The notes beneath the pieces were generated by a model that was not told the DNA's origin, did not search any database, and was given only the letters and a program-made list of their open reading frames with translations. From assembly GCA_029204045.2 (NCBI GenBank), contig CM055062.1, forward strand, positions 6,877,705 to 6,941,704: a stretch of 64,000 nucleotides of DNA, read 5' to 3'. This stretch comes from Tillandsia leiboldiana. Lineage: Eukaryota; Streptophyta; Magnoliopsida; Poales; Bromeliaceae. Below, in pieces: positions 11,486-21,898 of the stretch. The number at the start of each line of letters is the position of its first letter. Positions within the stretch are counted from its first letter, which is position 1. A program made the translations under genes and the position numbers.

Positions 11486-13349
11486 TTAAATTGTTCGACG
11501 GTTTCCTTCACTTGTAGGTTCATGACTTGCATTCGATGATTGATGATGATTAGGAGAAAATGCATCAATCGGATTGATATTGCCACCCGCACCCTATTCA
11601 ACAATGTAAAATATATATGTCAATGATATGAAAATACAAAAATATTAGTATACTACTAATAATGACTTGTGATCAAATTAATATACCTGAGTATTTGATA
11701 GTAGTGACGTCCTTAAGTGATCCATTTCCCGTCGCATTTCCTCTCGCATCTCTCTAACAGCATCATCGAATTTTTCATTCATACGTTCTAATTCCCCTTT
11801 TAGCCTTTCTACCTCCTTTGATTGGCTCCCGCTTGATTCCGTCGTTGCAAGCGAATCAATTTGTTTCAAGCCATAATATGTTCTTAGTGTTGGTCCCATG
11901 CCTAAACCTTTCACACGCCCATTATGTTCGGGACCCATAGCGCTAAGAAAAGCCTGATCTATTAACTTGCTTTCATCAGATTCAGAATTTTGCGATAATT
12001 CATCAAATTTTCGACGCGCTGCTTCCTATTAATCATTTGAATAAATAAAATAGTAATCAATCCACAAATAATATGAATATTAACACATAGTGATGCGAAA
12101 GAAAATTATATTTACCATACTATCCTCCGCATCCTTATTTACAAAATTTCCATCCTTTTTCTTATGGGTCACTTCCCAAAAAGCTAGTCGATCAGGTTCT
12201 TTGCCAAGAGCAATTTCCTATAATTATAAAAAATAAATTGTAACAATAGAAAGAGATAAAATATCATTTACAATCAAATAAATTTTAATGTTAAGTCGTT
12301 ACCAATTCCTTTCGCTTTCTAGCATAACTTTTTCGGCCCGATGTGTGGGCTATCTTCACTTTCTTTGCAGAAATAGAATTTACTTCACAAAGTTTCTATG
12401 AATAAGAAAATAAATAGAATACATTAAAACTGAACATACTAATATAATTAGAATAGTTGGCAAAAAATAATTTTATACCTTACTCTCGTCGGTGCACCAA
12501 CGTGCCACTAGGCTAGTCCATTGATCCCGCATTACACCGAGCGGTACATTGTTGATTAACTCTTGCATCGGTTTGTCTTCTGAGAAATATTCGCACCTCA
12601 GTTCACTCTTATAGTCTCTCCACTTTTTGTTTAAAGACGCCAATACCCAATGTCTTGTTGCCACAGGATATCTAAACTTTGCCTATTATTCATAAAATAA
12701 AAAGTGTAATACAAAAAATTAAGTATAATGTAAAATATAAAATAATAGAAAAAAATAGAATGTAAAAATATAAAACAAGTGCATGTAAAAAAACCTCAAT
12801 AAGTTTTAACATATTTTCCTTGAATGGATTAAAAGCTTGGTTATCCCATCGCGGAATGTTTAAAGGAGCAAATGATCCATTTTTTGCGACGACTCCTAAA
12901 AATGATCCAAGGATAGATCCAGCATAGGTACAAGGAACCCCATATTTATCTACTTCAACTTCAATTCTCTCTCTTTCAGATAGGTTCCATACATCGGCTA
13001 ATGTTGTACGTCCTCGCTTCTTACGTCGACTATTATCACCACCTAAAAATAAGCTTAAATATATTAATTTAAATAAAAAATTAAATTTATATGCAATATA
13101 ATTAACATATTATATTGCTAACCAATGATCCAAAAAAATTAAAAGTGTCATATAGTATTGCTAACCAATAATCCAAAGAAATAATTCGTTCTGATTATTA
13201 TTTTCAAACTCAGTATTATTTGATTCTGAAGGAGGTTGAGAGGAAGATGGCGACTGCTCCTCTCTTGCTTGTTCTTGAATTTGAGAATCATTTTGAGAGG
13301 TAGAATCAATTATGTTGCAATTGCGTAATCTTCTTGATCTCGACGTCAT
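11486..13349 (-). CDS. tnpA: TnpA-like protein, Transposase_24 family, seven exons
   Basis: I read exons at 13349-13166, 13042-12795, 12682-12479, 12395-12303, 12217-12116, 12025-11687 and 11593-11486. All introns are GT-AG and the phases join without a break to TAA at 11486-11488, giving 1278 nt and 425 residues. The middle carries the plant Transposase_24 (Ptta/En/Spm) pattern: RWDNQAFNPFKENMLKLIE, RYPVATRHWVLASLNKKWRD, then WEVTHKKKDGNFVNKDA and MGPEHNGRVKGLGMGPTLR. A charged coiled coil follows (VERLKGELERMNEKF onward in exon 6). The N-terminus is Ser/Gln/Asn-rich. In En/Spm, TnpA binds subterminal repeats and pairs the ends for TnpD. An in-frame TAA lies just upstream of the ATG, and an acceptor AG at 13362 implies a 5' UTR intron. 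Confidence 0.85.
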
Positions 13350-13452
13350 TTCTTAATTCTCCTGTAAATAAAAATAAATTAGTAAAAAAAGATAAAATTA
13401 TACTAATAAGATGAATAATATAAATCAGGTATGAGAGTGCATATTGATCTAG

Positions 13453-13991
13453 TTAAACTTGAAAATAAAATATATCACATGCATGATTATGACAATTAGC
13501 TTCTTGACTAGGCTGATTTGCATGAGGTTCTACTGTCGCTTGTTGTGGGTCTGCCATTTCATCAAGTTCATTCATAGGTATTTCTGCTTCATTAGTTGTC
13601 GCACTGTTAAGACCAACAGTATCACGTAAAAGTCCATATACATCATCCAACCTTTCAAAATTTTGGGTGATAGGATTATACTCTTGCACATGTGAAACTT
13701 CTTGCATAGGTTGAGAAGTTGAAGTACTGTCAACGGTATTAACTGAGGAAGTAAAGGATAAAGGTTTCTCTCCGTGGCAAACCCACCTAGTATATCCTCT
13801 TAGAAACCCATCACATATCAAGTGTATTTTGGCATCCTCATAAGTTTGCGATAAACAATTAACACAACGTATGCAAGGGCACAATATCTTTCCACTATGG
13901 GATGCATTACAAAATGCAAATTCAAGAAATTGTGAGACTCCATTTTTATAATCATCACTATTTCTGTGTTTTGTCATCCAACTCCTATCCA
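13453..13991 (-). pseudogene. tnpD: TnpD-like fragment: transposase-associated domain only
   Basis: The protein starts MDRSWMTKHRNSDDYKNGVS and includes CPCIRCVN, HLICDGFLRGYTRW and HGEKP, the transposase-associated domain (Transpos_assoc) found at the N-terminus of CACTA TnpD. The start is supported by a splice acceptor (TTTTTTTCAG) 14 bases upstream of the ATG. After about 180 residues the frame ends at 13453, and tnpA begins about 100 bp later. The large catalytic Tnp2 region is missing, which indicates an internal deletion. Alternatively, splicing could join this exon to the acceptor at 13362, giving a truncated regulator. Confidence 0.8.
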
Positions 13992-14007
13992 TTATAGAAA
14001 AAGTTCT

Positions 14008-14240
14008 GAAAAAAACAAAAACTTTGTTTACTACCAATGCATAGTACTGAAGCTAATGACTAACTTAGCGATAATAATTAACTTAATAATAAAAAAATTA
14101 AAATATTAATAAAAATTAGAAATAAAAAATGGGATATGGTATAACTTACCTAATCTTCAAACAGAAGAAATGTAGAAGATGACCTCAACCGCGACAGTCC
14201 CACAAATGACTTCTTCTCTCACTTTTTCTTTCTAGTTAAA
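14008..14240 (-). other. Probable 5' UTR exon end and intron of the CACTA transcript
   Basis: On the minus strand a good donor (GAAGATTAG followed by GTAAGTTA, exon end near 14158) and the acceptor at about 14006 bound an intron of roughly 150 bp just upstream of the TnpD-like start. The exon limit upstream is not clear; 14240 is only a guess. Confidence 0.45.
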
Positions 14241-14326
14241 AAAAAAAAAAAATTGTCTCGAATCAGTCAAAGATATCCATTCACTATTTCCATCACTTAA
14301 AAAAAAAAACTACTAATATATTTTGG

Positions 14327-14329
<3 letters not shown>

Positions 14330-14394
<65 letters not shown>
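14330..14394. repeat. (TA)n microsatellite
   Basis: About 32 TA units lie in the non-coding part of the CACTA element. Confidence 0.95.
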
Positions 14395-14397
<3 letters not shown>

Positions 14398-14601
14398 AAG
14401 CAAAGCCACTTAAGTATATAGTTTGCTGAAAATAAACAATAGCATAATTAAGTAAAAAAGAAAGAAAAAAAAAGAAAGAAAGAAAGGTAAAGTAAGTATA
14501 CCTTCAAGTGCCTTCAACATGCAGAACCTGAGGGTTTCTATCTAAAAAAAAGCACAAGCAAAAATGATGCCAAATGTGCAATGTAGAATTTTACCTTTCA
14601 G

Positions 14602-14766
14602 GAAGAAGCTGTGTTCGGAGAAGGTGTTATTCGAGCAAGCATCACCATAAACAGAGCCCAAAACAGTATATTGGAGATGGGCCTGCGAAGTGCTTCAGCT
14701 GAGAAAAAGTTTGTGGTGCAGAGTGAGAGAAATGCAACAATGAGAGCTGTTGAATCTATGAAATAG
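14602..14766 (+). other. Exon-like open frame on the plus strand, unidentified
   Basis: After a plausible acceptor (TTTTACCTTTCAG) a 54-codon frame runs to TAG at 14764. It starts EEAVFGEGVIRASITINRAQ and ends NATMRAVESMK. The composition is protein-like and the frame has no start codon, as for a captured last exon. I do not recognise the family. It runs against the direction of the transposase genes. A chance open frame of this length is not rare, so confidence is low. Confidence 0.3.
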
Positions 14767-16205
14767 TCGACTTAAAAATAGTCGACTTAAAATTTTGAAA
14801 GTTAAAATAGTCGACTTAAAAATAGCTTATAGTTCAGATAAGTTATACACATTTTTACCATCTTCCTGTTAAAAGGGTAGTGTAGTGGAGAGACAAATGC
14901 TGTTACATATCTATGTTTTTGGCTAGACAAATTATGGTGTATTCGAAGCATCGTCTCTCCAAATAAAAAGTGGAAAACTAACAGTCGTACTCTTTTTCTG
15001 CAATAAGGCACTATTCATTTCACAACACATGAATAGAAGGACAGATAATTCTTTATTTGAATAGAGCACATATGGTTAACTTCTAATATAAATTAAGCAA
15101 TAGAGGAGAATAAAACCACACAATGATAAACATCCATTTTTATGGAAGAAAGTTAGACATCAAGAGGGGAACCTAGCAATTTGTTCACATAGAAGCATAG
15201 AACGAAATAGTCCTGATTCAAAAAGCATTGGAAAGCAAACAGTTTTCAGCTGAGCACATCCAATGAGGACATGTTTGTTTGCACTGAAGTCGGATGCTCG
15301 AAGCGGCTGTCGGGCGGAACTGACAAGTTCCTTATTTGGACGTCATGGAACTTGCAGGATCCGGCCAAAGTGGGCCTTAGTTCCATACTTTTGACTTTGT
15401 CTGATATTAGTGTGAAGTCACAAGTTCAAGCAAACTCCTAATGAGCATGGAGGCAGCAACTTCACATTTCTCCACTTTATTATCTCCAAACACCCACTAA
15501 GCCAACATACTCCATTATATACAGAATGCAGACTTATTTACCAACGAAAGTTTTGAACTGAGCTCAAGCAATAAGTAGACATTGTCACTATATATTACAT
15601 AAACAGTGCATATTTATTTTTACCAAGGAATCATAGTGAAAGCAAACAATAGAAAAGCAAAGGAAAACTGTCAATGAGTTCACATTATACCTTCAGATAG
15701 CACTCTGACAAGGCTACAACACCGGTTGATCTCCAACGTTCAGACCGACTTTTAACAATTACTGTCTGAGATTTATGGATTTGGTTATCTTTGCCATACA
15801 ACTTCGCCCTAGTGTTGGTTGATGGTGAAGTGAAGACATCTTTGGTAATGGGACCATCCTGTTCAAACATTAGTACATTTACTGAACTGGCAAACTAAAG
15901 AAGCTTAAAAAATAATGTTATTCATGGCCCAGCTCAAAATATCAAATACAACATGAAAAATGAATCAATTTAGCATGATTATATGGCTCGATAACTTTGA
16001 TTTCGCTCCGGTCCAATTTCTTACAGTAAACCAGAGAAGAGTGCTTAATTCAAAGCATAATTAAAATAGATGCATAGTAAACTATCAAAAAGACTGTTTT
16101 TCCAATATTCCACAGCAAGATCATTGCACGAAAGTAAATTTGCTAAACAGAGCTCACCAGCGAAGCTTTTCTCATCCAGTAAAACAATAGCACAACTAGA
16201 AATTA
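14767..16205. other. Non-coding interior of CACTA, part captured intron-like
   Basis: Apart from the exon at 15692-15857, this stretch shows no coding signal. It starts with three TAGTCGACTTAAAA repeats (14765-14825). The segment around 15260-15400 has a compact GC-balanced block (TGAAGTCGGATGC to GGATCCGGCC) that may be a small separate insertion. The rest is AT-rich. Confidence 0.4.
15692..15857 (-). pseudogene. Captured host exon, LRR/ubiquitin-like protein gene
   Basis: On the minus strand an acceptor (TGTTTGAACAG) precedes an open exon that starts DGPITKDVFTSPSTNTRAK and ends RSERWRSTGVVALSECYLK, followed by a donor (GTATAATG). The spacing and key positions (GPI-K, R-x-x-RW, TGV-AL, LK) resemble the linker exon between the ubiquitin-like domain and the first leucine-rich repeat of plant proteins like Arabidopsis At2g30105. 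Only this exon and flanking intron-like sequence seem present; the next exon (EIP-EVW type) was not found. CACTA elements are known to capture gene fragments. It has the same strand as tnpA, so it may be transcribed. The family match is from memory. Confidence 0.55.
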
Positions 16206-16209
16206 ATAT

Positions 16210-16700
16210 TTAAAAACGAAAAGGCTGCGGGGGGTCGCGTGTGGGCTGCGGGGAGGTCGCACAGGGGGGGTCACACGGGGGGATGCGGGCGGCTGCAGCG
16301 GGGTGGGCTGCGGGGGCTGCGGGGGGGTCGCGCGGGGGCTGCGAGGGAGTCGCGCGGGGGGGGTCGCGCGGGGGGCTGCGGGCGGCTGCAGCGGGGTGGG
16401 CTGCGGGGGCTGCGGGGGGGTCGCATGGGGGCTGCGGGGGAGTCGCGCGGGGGGGGGGGGGGGTCGCGCGGAGGGGGCGGGGCTGCGGGGTAGTCGCGCA
16501 GGGGGGTCGCTCGGGGGGGTCGCGCAGGGGGCTGCGGCCAGCTGCAGGGGGGTGGGCTGCGGGGTCTGCGGGGGGGTCACGCGGGGGCTGCGAGGGAGTC
16601 GCGCGGAGGGGACGGGGCTGCGGGGGAGTCGCGCGGGGGGGGGGTCGCGCGGAGGGGGCGGGGCGGGCAGCTGCAGTGGGGTGGGCTGGGGGGAGGGGGG
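16210..16700. repeat. G-rich tandem array near the CACTA 5' end
   Basis: About four degenerate units of roughly 100-130 bp are built from GGGGTGGGCTGCGGGGGCTG, GGGTCGCGCGGGGG and similar blocks. Both strands stay open in several frames because of the composition, giving Pro/Arg-rich phantom proteins. The array lies about 300 bp inside the promoter end of the element, where maize Spm has its CpG-rich downstream control region. Whether it acts likewise is inference. Confidence 0.85.
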
Positions 16701-16894
16701 GCGGCCATACCTTAGCCGCCGATGGAAGAGGGGCCACACGCCGGCCGGTGATGCCGCTGACGGGAGAGGGAAGATTGGGTGGCTGTGGGAGGAGGAGATG
16801 GTTTTTTGGGGGGAAAAGTTGGGGGGGAAAAATTAGGGCTTCTTAGGAGAAAAGAAAAAAAAAGGGGAAAAAAAATTATAATTTTTTTTTTTTC

Positions 16895-17008
16895 ATGTAG
16901 AGGCGGTTGTGCCAAACCGCCTCTAAGACGTCTCTATGGTAGAACATAGAGGCGGTTGCAACAACCGCCTCTACGCAACCGCCTCTACATGCCCTTTTTC
17001 TTGTAGTG
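16895..17008. repeat. Right TIR and subterminal repeats of CACTA
   Basis: Five or so GTAGAGGCGG-type motifs in both orientations precede the terminal CTTTTTCTTGTAGTG. The outer 30 bp mirror 10776-10805 with few differences. Confidence 0.9.
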
Positions 17009-18130
17009 ATATTTCATCTAAGGTTGTTTGTTTTTACCTTCTTTTTTTTTTTGACAAGTTTGTTAAGGCTCGGAAATTATGTATTTTGCCGAAGTTCTAG
17101 TTAACTCCTGAAGGCAAGATCTTTTTATACTTCTTTATTTTCCGTCCAGTCTGACCGTTTGTCGTTCATTTGCCAATCCTTAGCATTTGTCTTTCTTTTT
17201 AAAGGTGAAAGTTAAGCTATCGACTTATTTATGCCTAAGGCAGACGATGTTTTGCACACTACTATCAAATTCATTCCTTCATTTTCTATTTCTTATTTGT
17301 TTTACTTGTTCATTCATGAGCACGTTCTGCTAAGTTATGCATTTCTAATAATACTAGCAAATGTGCACACATACATAATGCGCGCATATGGAGATTAAAA
17401 CAAATTTAGGAATTGTTTAGAGAAAATAGAGGGAGACTACTAAGATCCCCCGTTAAGAGAATTTCTTCTTAATCCATACTTTTTTAGCAGCTATAGGTTA
17501 TTGGAGTTGGAGAGAATTTAAATAGTCATCCGAATGTGGCTCACTAATTGTAGAGAGAAGGAAGGAGAGATATACGAAGACATATCGAGTTCAAATGTAG
17601 GGATTTTTTATATATAATTACATAAATCTCAATAGTTTGATGAAAATCAAACTGTAGATTGCTTATATTCGAAACCATATGATTCAAATGATTGAGAGAA
17701 CAAGAAAATAAGACAGATATATATAAGAAAGTAATTCTCAAACTCGCTCTTTTTAAAAAAAAAATGTGGACACAAATATAATTTTTTTTTCTTTCCCTTA
17801 ATAAATTGAATGATATGTATGTCTAATATGTCGTTCTCGTTAACTTTCCCATTTTTGTAAGCCCATAATCAGAATTTTTCTGAATCCATTAAGTATTATG
17901 CGCCTTTTAGTTTTTCATTGCTAGGCACTTAATTAATTTCTTGTGTAACTGGAAGAAGAGGTTATATATGCTATTTATAGTCGCAATTTCTCTTTTTAAT
18001 TGACACATGTCTATAAAAGCCAAGATGAAAAAATATAAGCACAAGAAAGAGATACACGAAAAATCAAATTTTCGATAAATACTAACTAATATTATTCAAT
18101 TATTAAAACTCTGTCTTCCATTTACAAAAT

Positions 18131-18172
<42 letters not shown>

Positions 18173-18340
18173 GGCGATACTTAAATCCTACTATAAATCA
18201 AATTCATAAAATTCAGCAATATAACTAATTCAAGGCTATCTCTAAATCTAAATAGATTTGATATAACTATATAATCGGGATCAAAGAATAAACATAAATT
18301 TTTATAAAATATTTTAAATACGAAATGAAGTCCTGAACAG
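17009..18340. other. AT-rich stretch without genes
   Basis: No coding sequence, RNA gene or known repeat is visible beyond a (CA)n run at 18132-18168. It is probably original flanking DNA of the CACTA insertion, since its composition matches 9480-10775. Confidence 0.6.
18132..18168. repeat. (CA)n microsatellite
   Basis: About 18 CA units lie in AT-rich non-coding DNA. Confidence 0.95.
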
Positions 18341-18429
18341 CTGAATGGCACCAAAGAGTCGAGAGCTGTGAACCGTACTTAACTGAGATCCGAGTGCGAC
18401 CTAGAAAGAGCCGAGAACTAAGAACCGAG

Positions 18430-20063
18430 AACCGAACTTAACGGGATCTCCGGCTTGGGTTAATGGAATCACGTTTCTCCAAGAACTTGATAGCTAAATT
18501 AGCCGCATCATCCTCCCCGGGTTGGAAAGAACTCGTCCTCGAGTTAAACTCTTCATCCATCGATGAATCTCCATTATAAGGGACCAAACACTGCATATTA
18601 AAAACATCTGGCGTCTTTAAGTGATCGGCATCTTAACTTGATATGCATTGTTGCTAATTTTTTTTAACACCTCGCAGGGGCCAATCTTTCGCTCGCTAAG
18701 TTTGTTATATTTGCCCGCTGGGTAACGATCCTTAGTTAAAATAACCCATACGTAATCACCCCCATCAAACGTCAACTTCCACTTGTGCCATTCCGCTGCC
18801 ACTTTATATTTCACATTATTATCCTCTATCTGTTGTCGAATCTCATCATGAATAGATTTAAATTGCTCGGCAGTAGCTTCTCCCCGAATGCCTTACTTTT
18901 GTATATGCGAAATGGGATCCAAATCAAGAACACTATTTGGATTATAGCATAAAGTACCTTGAAAGGGCTCCTGCCGGTTGTATGATTTCGGAATCGGTTA
19001 AAAATGAATTCAGCTTGCGGTAAGACCAAATCCCACTGCTTTGGCTTGTTCCCAGCTAGTGCATACATAATAAATTACCGAGACTTCAGTTCACTACTTT
19101 AGTTTTCTCATCAGTCTGTGGATGATATGGTGTGCTAAATTTTAATTCGGTTATCAATTTCTTCCAATGATTTTTCCAAAAGTGGCTTGTGAACTTTGTA
19201 TCCCGATCCGATGTTATACTCATTAGTATACCATACAACTTTACTGTCTCCTTAAAATACAAATCAACAATATTGCTAGCATTCATGGTTCTTCTACACG
19301 AAATAAAATGTGACATCTTGAAAAGCTGATCCACAACCACCATAACCGGATCTATACGCTACTGCGTCCTTGGAAGTCCAAGAACAAAATCCATGCTGGC
19401 ATCCTCCCACGGCACCCACGGTATGGGTAAAGGAGTATACAGTCCTGCATTTGTCGTAACTCCTTTTGACACCTAGCAGACATGACATCAGTTGATAAAT
19501 TTACTGACATCCCGCTTCATTTTCGACCAATAATAATCGCTTGAAACCAGTGCCAACGATTTACTCATCCAAAATGCCCTTCACCGTGTAACTCCTTGAT
19601 AATTTTCTCACGAAGTGAACAATCAGAAATACACAGTTGCACACCGTTAAACTGAAATCCCTTTCACACATGAAATTCGACTGATTTGCCAAACTCGGCT
19701 TCAAAAAATATCTTGTTGAAGTACGAATCTTCTCCATATGACTCCTTTAAAGTATCGAAGCTAGCAACCTGAACCCTCATAGTGGTAAGGACTCTGGTCT
19801 GCTGACTCAAAGCATTAACAACTTGGTTGACGGTTCCTAATTTATGTCGAAGCATAAAGTTATACTCTTGCAAAAAACTCGCCCACTTTGCATGTCGTCT
19901 ACTCGACTTCTTTTGACCACTGATATACTTCAATACTTCATAGTCGGTATGTAGTATAAATTCTTGATGCAGCAAATGGTGTCTCCAATGTCGCAATTGT
20001 ACTAGCCCCGATCCTTGTGTTTCTTCTCCCATGACCCATGTTGTGGAACACCTATTATTGGTG
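18430..20063 (-). pseudogene. pol: Decayed Ty3/gypsy pol: RNase H, integrase, C-terminus
   Basis: In sense order the remnants are: RNase H (HWRHHLLHQEFILHTDYEVL, HAKWASFLQEYNF), the integrase core in broken frames (MDFVLGL at about 19395, VVVDQLFKMSHFI, SITSDRDTKF, STPYHPQTDEK), the integrase C-terminal region (RYPAGKYNKLSERKIGP) and a tail ending near 18430. The style resembles the Reina/Galadriel group of chromoviruses. Several stops and frameshifts break it. The RNase H motif reads NALSQQ where DALSRR is usual, and the integrase Glu is Lys (DEKTK), so key catalytic residues are lost. The E-family LTR cuts it off at 20064, and no LTR of its own is recognised. Confidence 0.8.
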
Positions 20064-20465
20064 TGTCGGGCCCGCAACGCGTCAAATGGACTCGTTGGAC
20101 GGACTCTGTGAGGCCTTTGGATTGAGCCTGCCCTCCGGCTATTTTTTGTCAGAATTTAGAAAGGGTTTTAGGCTAATCCGAGGTCATATTTGGATTCAGT
20201 GCGGAAAAATGTCGAAAATCGACTATTTACTTGCCTTTTTCGGAGTCCGGATGCCAAAAAAGGGATCCCCAGAAGTTTTTTGCGGATTTTGGTGCATGGG
20301 GGAAGCCGTGGACCGGCCTGGTGCCACGTGGCAGCACCGGATTGGCCGGCGCACGTGGCGCGGTCCACGGAGTGTTGGCGTTGGTGCATGGGCGGAGTGC
20401 GGGGGACACGTGGCGGCTCCTGGTTGGCGGGCTCACACGGCGCGCCCGGTGGGTGCAGTGAACCA

Positions 20466-20470
20466 GGGCG
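20466..20470. repeat. Target-site duplication of element L, left
   Basis: GGGCG directly precedes the L 5' LTR and is repeated at 26887-26891 directly after its 3' LTR. Confidence 0.92.
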
Positions 20471-21863
20471 TGTTACGGCATTTTGGTGTTGGCATATTTC
20501 GTGAGTCAAGTCAGTGAGTTGAGTCGGAGTCTTAAAGGGATCAAATTGTCAATCAGCATTCAAAGACTTAGAGAAGATTCAACAAGAGCTCAAGTTGACA
20601 CTCAGTGTCTTGAGTCTTGAAGATTGAAGTTGAAGAATTGTGGATCAGTTACATCAATCTCAAGAAGAAAGTATTCAAGAGGATCAGGTATGTTTAACTA
20701 AATAATTGTGGTGATCCGAATACTTTCTTATAGTGTAGAAACACTTGGATGAACTTTTAATTGCATAATAATCAAAAACTGGTGTTCGGACTTGTTCAGG
20801 ATCCGGATCAGAGCCAACGATCCGGATCCCGAAGGTTGTTGCTTCATACAAGACTTCGATCCGGATCCATGCAATTTCCGATCCGGATCCCGAATGTTAA
20901 GTTTTCTGATTTGTATGAACGATCCGGATCGGGCAATGCAATCCGGATCCCGAACCATGGTATTTCTGGAATCGTCAATCTCGTTACGACGATCCGGATC
21001 GCAGTAAATCCGATCCGGATCGCCGTCCTGAAAATTTCCAGATAAGGTATGTTTTTGATTCTTATCTCTTTCCAAAGGTTTCTAAACTATAAATAGACAC
21101 TTAGGGTTTCTCAAAAACGTGGGTTCTCTACCGATTAATTTATAAAACACTTGAGAGCAACCCTAGAGGCTAGGTTTTCTTTGTTCTTCTTAATAGCCTC
21201 TTTTAGGTCAATTCGACGGTTCTTCCAAGATCTATCTTTTGTCGAATTGATCTAATCTTTGCTTAGAGATTTTTTCCATGGATCTTCATTGATAATCTAA
21301 GCAAAGGATCACCATCGAAGTCAATATTCTTATCGACTGAGTTTGCGTCGTGGATTCGACGTGGCATCGTGGATTCGGTGTGCTAAAGGTGTTTCGTGGA
21401 TTCGAAACGTGTGCTCGTGGATTCGAGTGGCGTTCGTGGATTCGAACGTGTGCAGTGGACGTGCAAAATCGGTGGAGCGCGAGGTCCAAGAAATTGAAGG
21501 AGGGGTTAAATCCGTGGAGACGGTAATCACCTTGTTATTCTTCTTTTCTTAGGGATTGTTATTGCGTGGATATCCAACCGGTCAGCGCAAGGTCCGAAGA
21601 AGCTAAAGGAGGGGTTTGAGTCCGTGGAGTCGGTAATCACCTTGTTATTCTTCTATTCTTATTGGATTGTTATTGCATGTTGGTCCCGTGGTTTTTCTCC
21701 TGGATTGGAGTTTCCACGTAAATCTTGGTGCGCTGTTTTTATTTTTCGCATTGGTTTTTATTTTGCACTGAGATTGAGTTTTTAAGTATTACACCTATTC
21801 ACCCCCCCTCTAGTTGTTTGATAGTACCTATTTAGATCCTTGTGGATCCTTAATAACTCTACA
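20471..21863 (+). repeat. 5' LTR of element L
   Basis: It begins TGTTACGGCATTTT and ends AATAACTCTACA. It contains eight TCCGGA boxes (20811-21020), five TCGTGGATTCG-type motifs (21350-21445), two copies of a GGTCCAAGAAATTGAAGGAGG-like block (21481-21560, 21590-21640) and the CACCTATTCACCCCCC motif near 21797. Confidence 0.95.
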
Positions 21864-21865
21864 AT

Positions 21866-21876
21866 TGGTATCAGAG
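21866..21876 (+). other. Primer binding site of element L
   Basis: TGGTATCAGAG lies two bases after the LTR and matches the 3' end of initiator-Met tRNA. Confidence 0.9.
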
Positions 21877-21898
21877 AAGGGTTTTAGGTTTATCTATC

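Larger units (their letters stand above)
10776..17008 (-). mobile_element. CACTA (En/Spm) DNA transposon carrying tnpA
   Basis: The ends are CACTACAAGAAAA at 10776 and its complement at 17008. Similarity continues about 30 bp inward through ATGTAGAGGCGG, followed by dense subterminal GTAGAGGCGG repeats at both ends. The element is 6233 bp. Its genes run on the minus strand, so its 5' end is at 17008. In order it has a G-rich array, a captured host exon, 5' UTR exon/introns, a TnpD-like N-terminal fragment and an intact TnpA-like gene. The main TnpD catalytic region is absent, so it should need a helper element. Both flanks read ATATT (10771-10775, 17009-17013), longer than the 3-bp duplication normal for CACTA. 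Confidence 0.93.

Noticed and set aside
16203..16846. Long Pro/Arg-rich or Gly-rich open frames on both strands
   Set aside because: They come from a G-rich tandem array that keeps several frames open; no domain and no splice context supports a protein.
18430..20063. Host gene with several exons on the minus strand
   Set aside because: The fragments are in order RNase H, integrase core and integrase C-terminus of a gypsy pol, without splice sites and with catalytic residues lost.
20792..21045. Short proteins rich in Asp-Pro-Asp from the LTR of L
   Set aside because: They translate the repeated TCCGGA boxes and occur in both LTRs and both strands; no coding evidence.
21866..21876. tRNA gene fragments at TGGTATCAGAG sites
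   Set aside because: These are primer binding sites placed just inside LTRs; no cloverleaf is present.
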